From the NCBI GenBank assembly GCA_002862585.1, contig PKDP01000133.1, forward strand, positions 1 through 8,892: 8,892 nt of DNA. Reading direction: 5' to 3'. Shown here piece after piece: positions 6,315-8,892 of the stretch. The position numbers were made by a program, and so were the translations under genes. Origin of the DNA: Flavobacteriales bacterium (GTDB lineage: Bacteria > Bacteroidota > Bacteroidia > Flavobacteriales > UBA7312). Numbering within the stretch: position 1 is the stretch's first letter; each line of letters opens with the position of its first letter. The notes beneath the pieces are model-generated. The model was given only the letters and a program-made list of their open reading frames with translations, did not search any database and was not told the DNA's origin.

Positions 6315-6948
6315 TTTACTATTATTGATTTCAGACATAGAGCTTTTTGGAACTGACCTATTTGACCAAAAAGATTTTATTGAGCTGCTTGCTCGTTCAA
6401 TATTTAACTTTTTGATAGTGGGATATATTGTTCGCTATTTGTACTATCCAGCTACAAAGAATAAGGACTACTTATTTACATACTTACTGATTAGCGTAAC
6501 GGTCTTCTTCCTTTGTTTCTTGTTAGAAAATGTAAAGTTAGAATTAGGGTTTGCTCTAGGACTATTTGCCATCTTTGGGATAATCAGATACCGTACAGAT
6601 CCTATTCCTATTAAGGAAATGACCTATCTGTTTATCATCATAGGTATTTCCGTGATGAACGCACTAGTAAACAAAAAAATCAGTCATGCTGAGGTAGTAT
6701 TTACCAATCTTATTTTCATTGCTTTAACCTATGGTCTTGAAAAAATTTGGTTGCTCAAACACGAATCTCGAAAGAATATAACTTTTGAAAGAATAGAGCT
6801 AATTTTACCTGAAAAGCGACAAGAGTTGTTGGAAGATTTAAAGTTAAGAACAGGCTTAAATATTACTCGTGTAGAAGTAAAGAGTATAGACTTTCTTAGG
6901 GATACCGCTCAGTTGAGAATCTTCTTTTTTGATGATGAACAAAAGTAG
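6304..6948 (+). CDS. DUF4956 multi-pass membrane protein
   Basis: The protein has 214 residues and about five hydrophobic segments (roughly 31-48, 57-75, 80-95, 107-122, 130-148). The hallmark of DUF4956 is the stretch FAIFGIIRYRTDPIPIKEMT (88-107), a charged, proline-bearing loop between membrane segments. The last 60 residues (FERIELILPEKRQELLEDLK onward) look like a cytoplasmic alpha/beta module. The biochemical function is not established. Constant pairing with VTC-domain genes suggests a membrane partner of the polymerase. A comparison is the yeast VTC complex, where membrane segments thread polyphosphate across the membrane; that parallel is inference. Two consecutive ATGs occur (6304, 6307), and I use the first. 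It overlaps the VTC gene before it and the DUF2490 gene after it, implying translational coupling. Confidence 0.87.
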   Translation: MMHSLLLLISDIELFGTDLFDQKDFIELLARSIFNFLIVGYIVRYLYYPATKNKDYLFTYLLISVTVFFLCFLLENVKLELGFALGLFAIFGIIRYRTDPIPIKEMTYLFIIIGISVMNALVNKKISHAEVVFTNLIFIALTYGLEKIWLLKHESRKNITFERIELILPEKRQELLEDLKLRTGLNITRVEVKSIDFLRDTAQLRIFFFDDEQK

Positions 6949-7546
6949 TTTAATACTTCTTTTATTTCCCCCTTTTCTGTTGTTAGCCCAAGAGCAAGAC
7001 TTTCAATTATGGACTAAGGTTGGACTTTCTCATTCGCTAAATAAATCCGTCAAACTTTCCTTTGACCAAGGGTATAGGCTAAGAGAAAATGCAGCATTAT
7101 CCGATGCCCATTTTTCTAATCTATCCATAAGGTATAAAATCAACAAACCCTGGTCAGCTGCTGTCGGTTACCGTTATATCAACGACTTTGATTACGCCAT
7201 GCAAATGGAGGTTAAGCACCGCTTGTATGCGGATTTAAACTACCGTAAAAAACACAAGCGTTGGGAGTTTAAAAACCGATTGAGGTACCAATTGCAATCT
7301 GAAGTTACTCTTAGAGATAAAATTTCTGCAACTTACAATGTACGCAAAACACCCCTTGAGCCATTCACTGCATTTGAGGTGTTTTACCGAAAGCAGTCGC
7401 TTAATAAGTGGCGTCATACATTGGGAGCCTCTTACCCTCTTTCTAAAGATATAAACTTCTCTTTGTATTACAGGTTACAACAAGCCATTAACAGTAATAG
7501 CCCACAATTGTATATCTTAGGAGTTGGATTTGATTACGATTTTTAA
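6932..7546 (+). CDS. DUF2490-type outer-membrane beta-barrel protein
   Basis: Starts are ATG 6932 or ATG 6935; I use the first, which overlaps the DUF4956 stop by 17 bases. The signal peptide is NKSSLILLLFPPFLLLAQ, cut near AQ-EQ. The roughly 185-residue mature part is a run of alternating, aromatic-rich amphipathic strands: FQLWTKVGLSHSL, VKLSFDQGYRLREN, WSAAVGYRYIND, RLYADLNYRKKHKRWEFKNR, FTAFEVFYRKQ, INFSLYYRLQQ. It ends ILGVGFDYDF, with a terminal Phe as in outer-membrane barrels. This is the DUF2490 pattern. Such proteins often accompany VTC/DUF4956 genes in Bacteroidota, though their cargo or partner is unknown. In this operon it may be an outer-membrane channel or anchor for the envelope components. 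Confidence 0.83.
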   Translation: MMNKSSLILLLFPPFLLLAQEQDFQLWTKVGLSHSLNKSVKLSFDQGYRLRENAALSDAHFSNLSIRYKINKPWSAAVGYRYINDFDYAMQMEVKHRLYADLNYRKKHKRWEFKNRLRYQLQSEVTLRDKISATYNVRKTPLEPFTAFEVFYRKQSLNKWRHTLGASYPLSKDINFSLYYRLQQAINSNSPQLYILGVGFDYDF

Positions 7547-7547
7547 G

Positions 7548-8198
7548 ATGAAAACTAAGCTCAACTTTCAACATTTTATTTTTCCGGCTTTATTCATTCT
7601 ATTACTTGCTTTAATAGAGTACTTGGAATTTTATTGGGAGGTGCGTTTGGTAAAGTATGGCGTATTACCAAGAACTTTTGATGGTATAAAAGGCATTTTA
7701 CTTTCACCACTAATACATGGTGATTGGAAGCATTTGACCAATAATGCCGTGCCACTTTTTGTGCTGATTTCTACCTTAGCGTATTTTTACAGAAGTATTG
7801 CAAATGAAGTCTTTCTATGGTCTTGGCTCATGAGTGGTATATGGTTGTGGGCTATTGGTCGACCAAGCTTTCACATTGGAGCAAGTGGATTAGTTTATGC
7901 ACTAGCATCTTTTTTATTTTTTAGTGGATTCATACGAAAACACACTCGCTTAATGGCTATTTCAATGTTTGTTGTTTTCTTATACGGAGGTATGATTTGG
8001 GGGGTCTTTCCTATACAAGATCACATATCTTGGGAAGGACATTTGTCAGGTGGATTTGCAGGTCTAATATTGGCATTCTGGTTTAAAGAAAATGGACCTC
8101 CAAAACAGATTTACCAATATGAAATTGACGAACTGCTAGAAGAAGCTGAAGAAGAGCAACAGTACCATTACGATTATAAGGAAAAAGAAAAGGACTGA
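7548..8198 (+). CDS. Rhomboid-family intramembrane serine protease
   Basis: The start is ATG 7548, one base after the preceding stop; an earlier in-frame start at 7524 would overlap the barrel gene. The protein has 216 residues and about six membrane segments. The rhomboid catalytic set is complete: HLTNN (62-66, the H-xxx-N motif with Asn66 for the oxyanion), GASGLVYAL with nucleophile Ser113, and WEGHLSGGFAG with general base His165. These correspond to Asn154, Ser201 and His254 of E. coli GlpG. The C-terminal tail (190-216) is strongly acidic (DELLEEAEEEQQ) and probably cytoplasmic. Rhomboids cut single-span membrane proteins. No substrate is evident here, but the tight linkage suggests an envelope protein made by this operon. 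A generic membrane-quality role is the alternative. The stop codon sits inside the hairpin at 8189-8214. Confidence 0.9.
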   Translation: MKTKLNFQHFIFPALFILLLALIEYLEFYWEVRLVKYGVLPRTFDGIKGILLSPLIHGDWKHLTNNAVPLFVLISTLAYFYRSIANEVFLWSWLMSGIWLWAIGRPSFHIGASGLVYALASFLFFSGFIRKHTRLMAISMFVVFLYGGMIWGVFPIQDHISWEGHLSGGFAGLILAFWFKENGPPKQIYQYEIDELLEEAEEEQQYHYDYKEKEKD

Positions 8199-8214
8199 GT
8201 AAACTCAGCCCTTT
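8189..8214. terminator. Two-way intrinsic terminator between convergent genes
   Basis: AAAGG-A-CTGAG (8189-8199) pairs with CTCAG-C-CCTTT (8204-8214) around the loop TAAA. On the plus strand there is one A/C mismatch; on the minus strand that position is a G-U pair and the tail is CCTTTTCTTTTT. It closes the rhomboid operon, whose TGA (8196-8198) it contains, and also the lectin remnant arriving from the right. It looks stronger in the minus direction. Confidence 0.8.
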
Positions 8215-8222
8215 ATGTAAAT

Positions 8223-8833
8223 TTACTTAACGATTTTCAATGTATTAATCGTAAGCTTATTTTTATTAGTAGTCATTTTCACAAAATATATACCCTCTCT
8301 AAGGTGGTTTATATTTACTGTTCTAGAATGTGCTAGATTACGATAAACCTCTCGCGCTAAAGCGTTGATAATTGTTAATTATTTGATATCATCACGCATA
8401 ATTTTAAGTAAGATGAGCTAGGGTTAGGATAAATCAATGGGGATTGAATGTTATAATTAGTAACAGCCACTGTAGTATCAGAGCCGCCACCATCACCACT
8501 ATCACCACCGTCACCGCCACCGTTTCCGGAGGAAGTATCGATTTCAGCCTCTATTATGAAGTACAATGGATTTTCAATATTTAAATCCTTCCATTCTCCG
8601 GCACTTCCAGAGTTAGTCCCTTGCCAAAATTGAGTAGCTTCACCACTTTCACCTATCCACTCCCATTTTCCTTCTTCACCCATATCGCTACTACCTATCC
8701 AAAGGTAAGATGCTTGCCCACCATCTGGGGCAGATGTATTTGAGTTGGTAATGTTTGCATTTGGTATTTCAGCCCAAATGGCATCTTGTTCTTCTTGGTT
8801 ATTCACTACTTCGTAGTCGAACAAGGCTTTTAT
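8223..8833 (-). pseudogene. Degraded T9SS protein with C-type-lectin-like domain
   Basis: Read right to left, an open frame from 8833 (no ATG; an in-frame TAG lies at 8834-8836) encodes a C-type-lectin-like piece. It shows VVNNQEEQDAIWAEI, SYLWIGSSD, GKWEWIGES and FWQGT, then a Gly/Asp/Ser linker (GNGGGDGGDSGDGGGS). The sorting-domain start IYPNPSSSYLKL follows. The frame breaks at 8397-8398 (two extra or one missing base) and stops at 8375. The sorting domain continues in another frame: RDDIK, a TAA at 8379-8381 where CAA (Gln) would fit, then LTIINALAREVYRN, REGIYFVKMTT and LKIVK to TAA 8223-8225. There are thus three defects: a missing 5' part, a frameshift and a premature stop. An intact gene would encode a secreted, surface-attached binding protein. 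The loss of homology right at the GC-rich end suggests a rearrangement. Confidence 0.82.
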
Positions 8834-8846
8834 CTAACTAAATATC

Positions 8847-8892
8847 GGGAAGTGCGCGAATGGGTCTCGCGGAATGAACAATCAGCCTCGCG
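8847..8892. repeat. GC-rich, repeat-like sequence at the window edge
   Basis: These 46 bases are about 61% G+C (28 of 46) in an otherwise AT-rich window. They contain the inverted pair CGCGA (8855-8859) and TCGCG (8867-8871) around 7 bases. On the minus strand CGCGAGRCY occurs twice, 21 bases apart (from 8892 and 8871). There is no open frame of note. It may be the edge of a dispersed palindromic repeat or mobile element, or an assembly edge. The element continues beyond the window. Confidence 0.4.

Overview
The window is AT-rich DNA from a member of the Bacteroidota, most likely the Flavobacteriia. Three things support this. Three separate genes end in type IX secretion (T9SS) type A sorting domains (YPNP ... 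GVY motif layout). Two promoters carry the Bacteroidota -7 box TAnnTTTG. Homologues of the main operon (CotH kinase, VTC domain, DUF4956, DUF2490) are familiar from this phylum. I cannot name the genus.

Layout. 1-157 is the 3' end of a T9SS-secreted protein, closed by a strong terminator at 176-210. Then comes a minus-strand unit, read right to left. It has a small unknown protein (1821-2072), an ammonium transporter of the Amt family broken by a one-base frameshift in an A6 run (468-1789), a 111-nt cloverleaf RNA with an Asp anticodon and an oversized variable arm (347-457), and an intrinsic terminator (307-339). An Lrp/AsnC-type regulator (2250-2726) is transcribed divergently from this unit and may control it.

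From a TAAGTTTG box at 2788 a six-gene plus-strand operon runs to 8198. Its genes are a secreted CotH-family protein kinase with a lamin-tail domain and T9SS tail, a lipoprotein, a VTC-type polyphosphate-polymerase domain protein, a DUF4956 membrane protein, a DUF2490 outer-membrane barrel and a rhomboid protease. All junctions are 1-nt gaps or overlaps, so the six are very probably expressed together. My reading, which is inference, is a cell-envelope phosphate system. VTC plus DUF4956 would make, and perhaps export, polyphosphate. The T9SS-exported CotH kinase, lipoprotein and barrel would act at the surface, and the rhomboid would process a membrane substrate.

The operon ends in a two-way hairpin (8189-8214). 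Beyond it lies the minus-strand wreck of another T9SS protein, a C-type-lectin-like domain with a Gly/Asp linker and sorting domain (8223-8833). It is broken by a frameshift, a premature stop and loss of its 5' part. The last 46 bases (8847-8892) are about 61% G+C, unlike everything else here, and look like foreign or dispersed-repeat DNA.

The two most unusual items are the Asp-type tRNA-like gene behind amt and the polyphosphate/CotH operon.
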